64,000 nt of DNA from JACJWR01 sp963752505. Its GTDB lineage: Bacteria > Actinomycetota > Actinomycetes > S36-B12 > UBA10799. The position numbers were made by a program, and so were the translations under genes. The stretch is from contig CAVVYM010000002.1 in NCBI GenBank assembly GCA_963752505.1, positions 62,001-126,000 on the forward strand, in the 5' to 3' direction. Positions 8,075 through 16,793 of the stretch are shown one piece after another (position 1 is the first letter of the stretch; the number at the start of each line of letters is the position of its first letter). The notes below the pieces were generated by a model, which was not told the origin of the DNA, searched no databases, and saw nothing but the letters and a program-made list of their open reading frames with translations.

Positions 8075-8962
8075 ATGACCGTGCGGCGCGCCCAACTGAA
8101 GCACTATGCCCGGCAGGTCAGCCGGCTGCGCTGGATTCGCAAGTATCGCAACGCCGCCCGCCGTGAGGGCAACGCCGGACCTCTGGAGACTCTGGGCTAC
8201 GTCCTCTTCGACCCGGAACTCGACACCTTCAGCTACGAGTTGGCCAACGACGACGAATTGGCCGCAGAATTGGTGGGCATCACGGGCCTACCAACCGCGC
8301 AGATCCTGGAGTTGTTCGCCGAGGCGCGGCGCGATCCGGTCCTCGCCGCGCGCATCCGTCGCGGCTCCCGGGGATCTTTGGCCGTGAAGCGCCAGCCCAA
8401 GATCGGCCGACACCTCGTCACCTATGCCATCGTGCGGGCCATCGCGCCGCCGACGGTGTTGGAGATCGGTGTCCGATTCGGCCTGGGCAGCCTCGTCATT
8501 CTCCGTGCACTTGAGCGCAACCGGGACGAGGGCGGCCCAAGAGGTGAGTTGGTTTCGGTGGACATCGACCCCTACGCCGGTGCCCTCGTCGATCGCAGTA
8601 CCCCTGGCTGGTCCCTGGTGGTGGGCCCGTCGCCGGAAGCGCTTGCCGGTGCGTTGCGTCCGGACCAGCAGGTGGGACTCATCATCTGCGATTCGGTGCC
8701 CCCTCCGGCCGTGACGACCGCCGAGGTGGCGACTGCGCTTGAGCACGCCGCGCAACCTTTGGTGGTGATGCAGAGCGGCTGGAACATGGTGCTACCGGAC
8801 CTCAGCGAGGCGGTGGGTCTGGAGTGGGTGCGGATCGTCGAAGAGCCCATCGCCCACATCGGGGCCGGTCGGCAGGCTTTCCTCGCCCGCATTGACGACG
8901 CTTCGACCGTCGCCGCGATGCTGGCACAGACCCGGCGTTGGCCGCAGGGCATGCGCCCCTAG
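8075..8962 (+). CDS. Class I SAM-dependent methyltransferase-like protein
   Basis: 295 residues. The central part carries a Rossmann-type motif, VLEIGVRFGLGSLVILRAL (about residues 127-145), and 30-40 residues later SVDIDPYAGALV, matching motifs I and II of class I methyltransferases of the macrocin-O/FkbM/type-24 kind. The N-terminal 120 residues are helical and of unknown role, with some resemblance to leader regions of O-methyltransferases. No substrate can be assigned. It follows the small HTH gene by 18 bases; AGGAG at about 8056 is rather far from the ATG. It could be a non-catalytic relative. Confidence 0.6.
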   Translation: MTVRRAQLKHYARQVSRLRWIRKYRNAARREGNAGPLETLGYVLFDPELDTFSYELANDDELAAELVGITGLPTAQILELFAEARRDPVLAARIRRGSRGSLAVKRQPKIGRHLVTYAIVRAIAPPTVLEIGVRFGLGSLVILRALERNRDEGGPRGELVSVDIDPYAGALVDRSTPGWSLVVGPSPEALAGALRPDQQVGLIICDSVPPPAVTTAEVATALEHAAQPLVVMQSGWNMVLPDLSEAVGLEWVRIVEEPIAHIGAGRQAFLARIDDASTVAAMLAQTRRWPQGMRP

Positions 8963-9086
8963 GTAGCCACCGAGCAGTCTCCGCACCCTGGCGGTGTTTC
9001 AGTCGGGGTCCACCACCAGCACCGCTGCCGCTATCCGAACCACCCGGCCTGCTCGGGTCAGCGACTCCGGTGCCTAGGCTTGCAGG

Positions 9087-9857
9087 GTGAGCACCGACGT
9101 CCTCCCCAACGGTCGCGACCTTGGGGGCCACCGCACCAGCGGCGGCCCTGTGGTGGCCACTGGGCACATCTTTCGCTCGGCCGCCCCCGGCGACGACGAC
9201 TCCCGGGCTGCCCTGGCCGCTCTCGGGATCACCACGGTCGTGGACCTGAGGACACAGCCCGAACGCGACCAACGCCCGGATCTGCTGCCTGCGTCCACAC
9301 GGCACGTGATCGCAGACATCTTGGCGGATGCTCCGAGTTCTGGGGCGGCCAGCATGGGTTCGATGGCCACCGCGGTGTTGGGCGGAGAGACGGACGTGGC
9401 CGCCGTCGAGGTTCGCGCCGTCATGATTGACTCCTACCGCACCTTCGTCACGCTCCCCAGTGCTCGCCGCGCAACCGCCGACGTCCTCTCGCTGCTCGTC
9501 TCGCAGGACGCGGGGCCGGTACTGCTGCATTGCACCGCGGGCAAGGACCGCACGGGTTGGCTGGTGGCGCTGCTGTTGACGATTCTCGACGTGCCCGCGG
9601 AGGACGTGCTGGCCGACTACCTGGCCTCCGGACCCGCAGTCAGCAAACTCCTGGCCCCTTACCTCGCGGCGGCATCGGATGCCGGCCACGACATCGCCGC
9701 CTTCGCACCCGCGCTGACCGTCGACGAGGCCTACCTCGATGCTGCCTGGGAGGCGATGTCCGAGGCATACGGGTCGCTGACCAACTACCTTGCCGGCGGA
9801 CTCGGACTAGCACCGGACTTTCGCGACCGACTCGGGGCCCGGCTGCTGCGGGGTTGA
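9087..9857 (+). CDS. Tyrosine/serine protein phosphatase (MptpB/LipA-like)
   Basis: 256 residues from GTG 9087, just after GCAGG. The signature loop is HCTAGKDRTGWLVALLL, the C-x5-R motif of the atypical dual-specificity phosphatases related to Listeria LipA and mycobacterial PtpB. The N-terminus begins NGRDLGGHRTSGG, the 'RDLGG' strand typical of this Y_phosphatase3 family. The cysteine forms the phosphoenzyme, the following Asp-Arg positions phosphate. It may act on phosphotyrosine or phosphoinositides; the target is unknown. Nothing suggests secretion. It converges with the DNA glycosylase gene 26 bases downstream. Confidence 0.85.
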   Translation: MSTDVLPNGRDLGGHRTSGGPVVATGHIFRSAAPGDDDSRAALAALGITTVVDLRTQPERDQRPDLLPASTRHVIADILADAPSSGAASMGSMATAVLGGETDVAAVEVRAVMIDSYRTFVTLPSARRATADVLSLLVSQDAGPVLLHCTAGKDRTGWLVALLLTILDVPAEDVLADYLASGPAVSKLLAPYLAAASDAGHDIAAFAPALTVDEAYLDAAWEAMSEAYGSLTNYLAGGLGLAPDFRDRLGARLLRG

Positions 9858-9883
9858 CAGGCCCGGGCCGCGGATTCGCGCAT

Positions 9884-10798
9884 TCACATACGACGGAAGT
9901 CGTGGCCCCGGTGCCGCGGACCACGGCGCGGCACAGCGATGCCTGCCAGCTCGGTGAGACGCTGCACCCGGTGGCGATGCCCGGCATAGGGGCCGAGCAG
10001 TTCGATCATCTCGGCGTCGTCGCCGTCGGTCCGCCCGCTGAGCGCGTAGACCACGTTCCGCCCCACGTGGAAGTCGCCCACCGAGACGGCATCGGCATCG
10101 CCGAGTGCCCGATGGGCCACCTCGGCCACCGTCCAGGCACCGACTCCAGGCAGCGACGCTAGCGCCCGGCGCGCATGCGCCAAGGGCAGGTCGACGAGTC
10201 GTTCAAGGGCATCGGCTCGTGACACGGCCGCGATGATGGTGTGCATCCGCTGCGGCCCGACCCCGGCGGTGTGCCATTCCCATGTCGGGATGCTCCCCCA
10301 ATCCCTCCCACTCGGCGGCACCACTAGGTCGCTGAACGGCCCGACACCGACTGGTGATCCGTAGCGGGTGACGAGGCGCCGGTAGGAGGCGAGAGCCTCC
10401 ACCCCGGTCACCTTTTGGCCCAGCACCACCGGGACCAGCGACTCGAGCACCAGCCGCGACCGTGGCACCCGCAGGCCCGGCCGGCGCCGCCAGACGGACT
10501 CCAGCACAGCCGGCGGTTCGAACCCGGTCACGTCGTCGTGGACGCCGAGCAGATCCTCGAGGCGCTCCGCAAGCCACCCGGCTCCTGGGCCGAAGAACTC
10601 CCCACTGACCACTCCGCGATTCGCCTGCACAGTCACCACCTCTAGTCCGCGACCCAGCGGGGTGAGCGACGCCTTGGCGTAGCCCTGTGAGAGCCGGCGC
10701 CAGCTGGGATCCGCGCCGAAGGAGAGCGGACCTAGAGTGCCCCACAGATCGACGGGCCGCTGCAGCCGAACCTCGCGCGCCACGACCTCTGCGACCAC
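9884..10798 (-). CDS. DNA-3-methyladenine glycosylase II-like (HhH-GPD) protein
   Basis: 304 residues from GTG 10798; GTG 10783 is an alternative. Residues 215-260 contain the helix-hairpin-helix LASLPGVGAWTVAEVAHRAL followed by DADAVSVGDFHVG, where the Asp takes the place of the catalytic residue of the HhH-GPD superfamily. The N-terminal half resembles the AlkA-type beta-rich domain found in the actinobacterial version. Role: removal of alkylated bases in base-excision repair. It sits 14 bases after the stop of the CAAX protease gene in the same direction, probably one transcript. It also converges with the phosphatase gene. Confidence 0.82.
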   Translation of the reverse strand: MVAEVVAREVRLQRPVDLWGTLGPLSFGADPSWRRLSQGYAKASLTPLGRGLEVVTVQANRGVVSGEFFGPGAGWLAERLEDLLGVHDDVTGFEPPAVLESVWRRRPGLRVPRSRLVLESLVPVVLGQKVTGVEALASYRRLVTRYGSPVGVGPFSDLVVPPSGRDWGSIPTWEWHTAGVGPQRMHTIIAAVSRADALERLVDLPLAHARRALASLPGVGAWTVAEVAHRALGDADAVSVGDFHVGRNVVYALSGRTDGDDAEMIELLGPYAGHRHRVQRLTELAGIAVPRRGPRHRGHDFRRM

Positions 10799-10812
10799 CG
10801 TGCTGGCCGCTG

Positions 10813-11529
10813 CTACAAGGCCCGGAGCTTGCGGGCGAACGCCCAGCTCAAGGCGAATCCGAGGGCGTTGAGCGAAGCGTGCAGCGCGATCGCAGGCAGG
10901 AGGCTGTCCGACCAGATTCGCACCAGGCAGAACACCACTCCGGCCAGCCCAGTGCCGACCACCTGGCCGGTCACGGTGATCAGTTTTCCTCGCCAGTTGT
11001 TGCCCAACCGATCCGTGGTCGACGACGACTCGTGGAACTCCAGCGCGGGCAGTAAGTGCCAGAACCCGAACAGCACCGACGACACGGCCACACCCCACAC
11101 GGTTCCCCAGGCGGCACTGACCGCAGCCAACAGCACACCGCGGAAGGCGACCTCTTCCATCAGCGCGGTACCCACCGGGATGCGTAGGAAGGCTTCGTAC
11201 AGGAACCGGCCCACACCCATGTTGGCCGTGCGCGCGTCGGCGAACCCCTTGCGCGTCCACGGCAAGGCCGCCGCCACCGCGTAGCCCACAACCACAATGC
11301 CCACCAACGCGGCCGACCAGATGAGGCCCTTGGTCTGGGCGCCCAACGTGAAATCAAGACCGAGGGAGGCCCAACCCAAGCCCGCCAGCCACGCGATCGC
11401 CAGCAGGACTCCGGTGGCCCACAGCGAGATCAACAGGTAGTGCTGACGGGCCCACAGGTTCGTCAGCAGATTCACCACGACGAGCACCGAGGTGACGAGC
11501 GCCACGACGACGATCAGCGTGGTGAGCAT
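10813..11529 (-). CDS. CPBP-family (CAAX) intramembrane metalloprotease
   Basis: 238 residues with at least six hydrophobic segments. The family motifs are present in order: EEVAFRGVLL (catalytic Glu-Glu and Arg), FGFWHLLPA (metal-binding His) and HASLNALGF (second His). Bacterial members are membrane proteases of uncertain substrate, sometimes linked to bacteriocin self-immunity or protein maturation; no bacteriocin gene is nearby. ATG 11529 lies 3 bases after the stop of the nucleotidyltransferase gene, so the two are likely co-transcribed, with the DNA glycosylase following. Confidence 0.85.
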   Translation of the reverse strand: MLTTLIVVVALVTSVLVVVNLLTNLWARQHYLLISLWATGVLLAIAWLAGLGWASLGLDFTLGAQTKGLIWSAALVGIVVVGYAVAAALPWTRKGFADARTANMGVGRFLYEAFLRIPVGTALMEEVAFRGVLLAAVSAAWGTVWGVAVSSVLFGFWHLLPALEFHESSSTTDRLGNNWRGKLITVTGQVVGTGLAGVVFCLVRIWSDSLLPAIALHASLNALGFALSWAFARKLRAL

Positions 11530-11532
11530 GCC

Positions 11533-12618
11533 CTACTCCTGGTCAGATGAGTACCGCACCGTGCAATCCGGGATGTGTGCATCCGACCATACGCGCGCCC
11601 CGTCGAAGAACTCGTTCTCGGCTCCGATGCTGGCGCCGTCCCCCACCACCGCGCCGCGCAGTTTGGTCTGAGCCCCGACCGTCGCACCGGCACCGACGAT
11701 GCTGCCCACGATGCTGGCGCCGACGCCGATCGTGGCGCCATCGAAGATCACGCTGCCGTCGACGGTGGCGAAAGCCTCCACCTTCGCATCCTTGCCGATG
11801 ACCGATCCGCCGGCCACGATGGCATCGCGGCTCACGCTCGCCCCGGGCAGCGTCAGGCACCGACCGGGCGACCCCGGCAGGGCCGGGGAGGGAATTCGGC
11901 CCGACACGATGTCACGAGATCCCTCCACGAAGGCTCCGGGCGTACCCAGATCCAGCCAGTAGGCGGGGTCGACGACTCCGATCAGAGTGGCACCTCCGGC
12001 GAGCAGTTGCGGGAAGGTCTCGCGCTCGACCGACACCACGCGGCCCGTCGGGATCGAATCGATGACGGAACGCTTGAAGACGTAGCAACCTGCGTTGATC
12101 TGATCGGTGACGATGTCCTCGACCCGCTCGGGCTTCTCGAGGAAAGCCGTCACCCGACCGTGCTCATCGGTCGGCACCAAGCCGAAGGCTCGCGGATCGG
12201 CCACGCGCGTGAGGTACAAAGCGACATCAGCCGAGGCATCACGCCAGGCACCCACCAGTCCGCCGATGTCCACCCCGGACAAAACATCCCCGTTGAAGAT
12301 GAGCACCGGGTCGTCCGGGGCACTGCGCAACATCGCCGATGCATGCCGAATCGCGCCACCGGTGCCCAATGGGGAGTCTTCGGTCATGTAGACCAGTTCG
12401 ATGCCGAGTCGCGAGCCGTCTCCGAAGTACTCCGAGAAGACCTCGGCGCGATAGGACGTGCTGAGCACGATCCGGGTGACGCCCGCGGCCTTTGCCCGGG
12501 CGATCTGGTGGGCTGTGAACGGCACACCGGCCACGGGCAGCATCGGTTTGGGAGTGTTGACGGTCAGAGGGCGCAGTCGGGTTCCCCGACCGCCGACGAG
12601 GAGGATGGCTTCAGACAC
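11533..12618 (-). CDS. manB: Sugar-phosphate nucleotidyltransferase (mannose-1-phosphate guanylyltransferase-like)
   Basis: 361 residues from GTG 12618, preceded by GGAGGGG. The N-terminus has the pyrophosphorylase signature LVGGRGTRLRPLTVNTPKPM, and FNGDVLSGVD supplies a metal Asp. The lysine region is FLEKPERVEDIVTDQINAGCY. From about residue 265 a left-handed beta-helix of hexapeptide repeats follows (VIGKDAKVEAFATVDGSVIF and similar). It makes a nucleotide-activated sugar, probably GDP-mannose or a dTDP/UDP-hexose, for cell-wall glycans. Its place beside the TIGR03089 and LCP genes matches M. tuberculosis manB (Rv3264c), the basis for the tentative symbol. Exact sugar specificity is not proven by sequence. 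Confidence 0.85.
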   Translation of the reverse strand: MSEAILLVGGRGTRLRPLTVNTPKPMLPVAGVPFTAHQIARAKAAGVTRIVLSTSYRAEVFSEYFGDGSRLGIELVYMTEDSPLGTGGAIRHASAMLRSAPDDPVLIFNGDVLSGVDIGGLVGAWRDASADVALYLTRVADPRAFGLVPTDEHGRVTAFLEKPERVEDIVTDQINAGCYVFKRSVIDSIPTGRVVSVERETFPQLLAGGATLIGVVDPAYWLDLGTPGAFVEGSRDIVSGRIPSPALPGSPGRCLTLPGASVSRDAIVAGGSVIGKDAKVEAFATVDGSVIFDGATIGVGASIVGSIVGAGATVGAQTKLRGAVVGDGASIGAENEFFDGARVWSDAHIPDCTVRYSSDQE

Positions 12619-12686
12619 CCCTCCACCCTGCCAGATCGAATGCCGCCGCGTCGGCACTCCTGGCAAGGCCGCGTAACGTCCTACCC

Positions 12687-13421
12687 ATGACCAACCACCC
12701 CGAACAACTGCGTAGACGCAGCCTGGCAAGCGCCCCTGGCGCGCCGTGGGTCACCTACTACGACGAAGACTCCGGCGGGCGAATCGAATTGTCCGCAACG
12801 ACGCTGGACAACTGGGTGGCGAAGGGTTCCGGGCTGCTGGCCGAGGAATACGACATCAACGCCGACTCCGTCGTGCTCGTCAACACCGGGCGGCACTGGT
12901 TGACCCACGTGTGGACCTGGTCGGTGTGGTCGCTGGGGGCGGCGGTCGCCCTGCCCGGGGCAGAGGACGAGGCCGAGCTCCTGGTGGTGGCCCAGGGCCG
13001 TCCACTCGCCTCCAACCGCCACTACGAGGCGCCTACGCTGGTGTGCGGCACCGACCTCTTCGCGCTCCCCTTGGGCGCGGCCACCCCCAGTGGAGCCGTC
13101 GACGTCATGGCCGATATCGCCGGCTACCCGGACGTGAACCCGACGCCGCTGCCACCGGGGTCGAGCCCGGCGGTGGTGTCGGCGGCCGGCGTGATCGACG
13201 GTGAAACTGCAGTCGCCACGGCCGCTCGCATCCCCGAGCGGGTCGGCCGTCGGCTCCTCGTGACCGCCGACCCGACGACAGTGGAGGGCCTGCTCGCGTG
13301 CACCCTGAGCGCGGCAACAATGGCCGGCGCCACGGTTCTGGCGGCTCCCGATCTCCCGGCTGAGACGCGCGATGCGATCGTCCGCCAGGAACGCGTCGAT
13401 ACCGAGATCGGGAACCTATAG
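12687..13421 (+). CDS. TIGR03089 family protein (AMP-binding-like, unknown function)
   Basis: 244 residues. The protein resembles the N-terminal part of acyl/acetyl-CoA synthetases but lacks the P-loop and adenylation motifs needed for activity; it matches the actinobacteria-specific TIGR03089 group by its N-terminus (PWVTYYDEDSGGRIELSATT) and length. In M. tuberculosis (Rv3268) it sits next to an LCP gene, as here. Function unknown; the conserved linkage suggests a role in envelope assembly. It is divergent from the nucleotidyltransferase gene with 68 bases between, and upstream of an LCP gene with a 20-bp palindrome between the two. Confidence 0.75.
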   Translation: MTNHPEQLRRRSLASAPGAPWVTYYDEDSGGRIELSATTLDNWVAKGSGLLAEEYDINADSVVLVNTGRHWLTHVWTWSVWSLGAAVALPGAEDEAELLVVAQGRPLASNRHYEAPTLVCGTDLFALPLGAATPSGAVDVMADIAGYPDVNPTPLPPGSSPAVVSAAGVIDGETAVATAARIPERVGRRLLVTADPTTVEGLLACTLSAATMAGATVLAAPDLPAETRDAIVRQERVDTEIGNL

Positions 13422-13440
13422 CGCACAGAATCCGTCCTAT

Positions 13441-13460
13441 TGTCACGGCGCGCCGTGACA
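13441..13460. repeat. Perfect 20-bp palindrome between TIGR03089 and LCP genes
   Basis: TGTCACGGCG followed immediately by CGCCGTGACA: a perfect self-complementary 20-mer without spacer. It starts 20 bases after the TIGR03089 stop and ends 64 bases before the LCP ATG. There is no downstream T-run, so a standard intrinsic terminator is unlikely. An operator for a dimeric regulator, or a short hairpin between cistrons, fits better. Confidence 0.6.
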
Positions 13461-13524
13461 GTCCGTAGGATCGGTCCAGAACCTGGCGCTCACCGTGTCG
13501 CGTCGGCGCATCTCTGGAGGATCC

Positions 13525-14967
13525 ATGGCATCAAGGCATCGACGCTGGCCGCGTGTGCTAGCCGGAATCGCCAGTGCTGTGGTGCTGCTCTTCACCGGCG
13601 TCGCGTGGGTCGGCGCTACCGCTTTCCGTTCACTCGACGACAACATCGTCAGCCAACAGGTGGCCAACAGTGCGACCTCGGCGAACAAGGAAGCACCGGA
13701 CTTCCAACCGGGCGAACCGTTGAACATCTTGGTCATGGGTACGGATAGCCGGGCCACCCTCGGAACCGAGGAGTACGGCGATCCGGAGGAGATCGACGGC
13801 GCAAGGAGCGACACAACGATCCTCGTGCACATCGCGGCGGATCGGAAGAGCGCCGTGGCTGTGAGCATCCCGCGCGACACCATCGTGGACATCCCCTCCT
13901 GCCCCCGCTTCGTCGGCGGACCTTCGGAGCCGGTCAGCGACCGGTTCAACGAGGCCTACAACATCGCTGGTGCCGTCTGCACCCTGCTCACCGTCGAGGA
14001 ACTCAGCGGCGTAAAGATCGATCACTCTGTCATCGTCGACTTCAACGGCTTCAAAGGCGTCGTGGACGCCCTCGACGGCGTCGAGGTCTGTTTGAAGGAG
14101 CCGGTAGACGACCCGCTCAGCGGACTCAAGTTGCCGGCGGGGACCTCGGTGGTCAAGGGTGACGACGCGTTGGCCTTCGTCCGGGCCCGATACACCCTCG
14201 GCGATGGTTCGGACCTCAGCCGGATCGAGCGCCAGCAGGCCTTCCTCGCGTCGGCCCTGCGCAAGACGACCAGCATCGGGGTGCTCGCCAACCCCGTGAC
14301 CACCTACCGGGTGCTGGACGAGGCGACCAAGTCGCTGACGGTCGACGAGAGCATCGCCGGCCTGCGCGATCTTGCCAATCTGGCCCTGAGCCTGTCCGAC
14401 ATGCGCCCGGGGGATGTCACCTTCGTCACGCTGCCCACCGTCTACAACGACGACGGCGCAACGGTCTCGCCCGATCCCGCCCTGGCCGATCCGCTCTGGA
14501 AGTCGTTGCAGGACGGCAGCGCCTGGCCGCCGGAACCGACGGTGCCCGAAGGCGACACGCTACCGCTGCTGGTCCCGCCCAACGAGATCACCGTGCGAGT
14601 GCTCAACGGCACCGACCGCACCGGCGTGGCAGCCCGGGTTGCCGAGATGATGACCAAGATGGGCTACAACGTGGTCGAGATCGGCGACTTCGATTCGCCC
14701 GGCGCGAGCACCACTGCCGTGCGCTACCCGCCGGGCTACGAAGAGGCAGCGCGCACCTTGGCCTACGCATCGGGTGCCGAACTCGTGGGCGAGGACATCG
14801 GCGGACTCGACACCGACGTCCTGACGCTGGTCATCGGCAGCGACTTCACGGGGATCCGTCCGGTGATCGCCGATCCACAGGCTGCGCCCGGGGCCACCCC
14901 CGAGCCGTCGCCGTCGAGCAGTGAAGAGATCACGACCACAACCGGAGACACACTTATCTGCTCGTGA
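13525..14967 (+). CDS. LytR-CpsA-Psr (LCP) family cell-wall glycopolymer ligase
   Basis: 480 residues from ATG 13525, chosen because GGAGG at 13516-13520 sits at good spacing; an upstream GTG (13495) is in frame. One N-terminal membrane segment (about 11-33), then the LCP domain from 66: LNILVMGTDSRATLG, an acidic ARSDTTILVHI strand, VAVSIPRDTIVDIP and the catalytic arginine region FVRARYTLGDGSD. A LytR_C domain follows (ITVRVLNGTDRTGVAARVAE, about 355-440). LCP enzymes transfer glycopolymers such as arabinogalactan or teichoic-type chains from lipid carriers to peptidoglycan outside the membrane. A second LCP gene lies at 17837. Confidence 0.9.
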   Translation: MASRHRRWPRVLAGIASAVVLLFTGVAWVGATAFRSLDDNIVSQQVANSATSANKEAPDFQPGEPLNILVMGTDSRATLGTEEYGDPEEIDGARSDTTILVHIAADRKSAVAVSIPRDTIVDIPSCPRFVGGPSEPVSDRFNEAYNIAGAVCTLLTVEELSGVKIDHSVIVDFNGFKGVVDALDGVEVCLKEPVDDPLSGLKLPAGTSVVKGDDALAFVRARYTLGDGSDLSRIERQQAFLASALRKTTSIGVLANPVTTYRVLDEATKSLTVDESIAGLRDLANLALSLSDMRPGDVTFVTLPTVYNDDGATVSPDPALADPLWKSLQDGSAWPPEPTVPEGDTLPLLVPPNEITVRVLNGTDRTGVAARVAEMMTKMGYNVVEIGDFDSPGASTTAVRYPPGYEEAARTLAYASGAELVGEDIGGLDTDVLTLVIGSDFTGIRPVIADPQAAPGATPEPSPSSSEEITTTTGDTLICS

Positions 14968-15016
14968 CCTCTCGCGCCTCCACCTATCTACAACGCAAGG
15001 CTGGTAGAGAGTACCT

Positions 15017-16793
15017 GTGGATAGTCGCCCCCTGGTACTGATCACTGACGCACCGCTGGATGCCCACACCACCGAGCTTCTGCGCGGGTTTGATCCCAGC
15101 GACGAGGTCGTAGGCGCCGAGGGCTCCGCGGCCGATGCGCTGCGGAGTTGGTCGCAGGCCGCCCGCCGGTGCTCCGGCCGGCTGGTCATCGTTGACTCAC
15201 GCATGCACGCGGAGCAACAAGCTCTCGCGAATCTGCTGGACGTTCCAGGTCGGGGGACGTCTGTTCTCCTCGCTCACAACGGCGATGACTCGGTTGACGT
15301 TCCGATCAACGTCGCCGACGGCTACGTCGTGCCGCGAGGCGGCACCAAGCTGCAGGCCGCGGGCATTTTGGTGGTGTCGGCAGCACGACTGCCCGGCCTT
15401 CGCCAACGCCACCGCACAGGCGGCAGCGGAGGTCGAAAAAGGGCGCAACGGCACGGCTGGTGCATGGGAAACCGCGCTCGATATCGTCGCCAGATTCCCC
15501 GGCGTCGAGGCCGTCGAAGCGGCGCCTTTCTGCGCCAGTTGTGCACCCATGGAACTGCCCGCCAGCAGCGAAGACGACCGACGCCTGCGCGCCAGCGCTG
15601 CGGCCGATGACGATCTTCTGACCCGGCTGGTGTTGCGGCCCTTCTCGCGTCGCTTGACCAAGGCCCTCGAACCGACGGGCAGGCCGTCCACGGCCGTCAT
15701 CCGCCTTGGCCTCGCACTCGGCATCGCAGCCGCCCTGCTGGCCATGCCCGGCAACGCCGTCACCTCTATCGCCAGCGGCATTGCTTTGCTGGCCAGCAGC
15801 GTGGCGATGCTCTCGGCGGGCGAGGTCGTTCGCTATCGCCGCCGCCCGGACTTCACGGGTGCGCGCTGGCACCGACTTGCCAGCCGGGTGGTGGAGGGCG
15901 CCTTCGTGCTCGGCCTCGGCATCGGTGCCGCCCGTGCCGGCGAACCGCAGTGGCTGCTGGCCACGGCGGCGGTGGGACTGCTCGTGGTGATGGGCAATGC
16001 GATTGCCGGCCGTGCCATGGTCACGGGCAACACAGCAAGCGACCACCGCAGCCTGCGCTGGAGCGCCATCGCCATCGCATTGATCGTGGCCGGCCCCGGT
16101 TGGGCGCTCCTCGCTGCAGCGCTGGGGGCGCTCGTGATTCTCGGACTGCTGGCGATGCGGGCTCGCGCCGACGAATCGACCCCCGACGTGCAGGTACCAC
16201 CGAGTGCCCGATTCCTCACCCCGCTCGGCGCGTTAGTCGATGCCGGACTTCCCGTTCGCGTCATCTCGGGCGCAGTGGGCGACCGGTACGTCCCGCTGGC
16301 AGGGCGCCTCCTCACCGCGGGCGTCGCTTTCGTCGCCGTCGCAGTCGCCTGGTCGTGGAGCGACCAGGGTTGGCCTCTGGTGGTGGCCGCGCTGGTGTGG
16401 CTGGTGCTGTCCGGACTCGCGCTCGGAACCGCACCGGCAGGCACTGCGGCGTGGGCCACCCCCGCCGCGCTCAGGGCAGTCGAAGTCGTGATGCTGATGG
16501 CCGCCGCCTCCACGCTCCCGGGGTCGGCTCGCTTCGCCGCCGCGCTGGTCGTGTTCGGGCTGTACCTGTCCACCATGGAGGTAGCCGATCAATGGCGGTA
16601 CGGCCGTCGGCTGCCAGCGCCCTGGCGCTCGGTGGTCGATCTCGGCTTCGACGGACGGATTCTTCTCCTGGCGCTCGGCCTCGCGCTCGGCTCTGGGGCA
16701 GCCACCGCGGTGATCGTGGTTCTCAGCGTGGTGCTGCTTGCGGCCACGCTTGGCTCAGCGTGGGCGTGGCGCAGTGCTCTGATCCGATCGTGA
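15017..16793 (+). CDS. DUF5941-type membrane protein with degenerate CDP-alcohol phosphotransferase domain (frameshifted)
   Basis: Read from GTG 15017, then shifted by one base at about 15392-15395 (CTGCCCGGCC, one C too many), the protein has about 591 residues. The first 125 form a soluble domain (PLVLITDAPLDAHTTELL...GRLVIVDSRMHAEQQALANL), like the N-terminus of actinobacterial DUF5941 proteins. The rest is membrane-embedded and aligns without gaps to the CDP-alcohol phosphotransferase signature D-x2-D-G-x2-A-R-x8-G-x3-D-x3-D, but all four Asp are replaced (M, A, H, S) while both Gly and the Arg remain (15807-15884). Loss of catalysis is expected. Its stop overlaps the GTG of the GT2 gene (GTGA), so they are coupled. 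Location next to LCP and GT2 genes suggests a structural or regulatory envelope role. Confidence 0.7.

Noticed and set aside
13441..13460. Intrinsic terminator after the TIGR03089 gene
   Set aside because: The stem is strong but there is no loop of usual size and no T-run after it.
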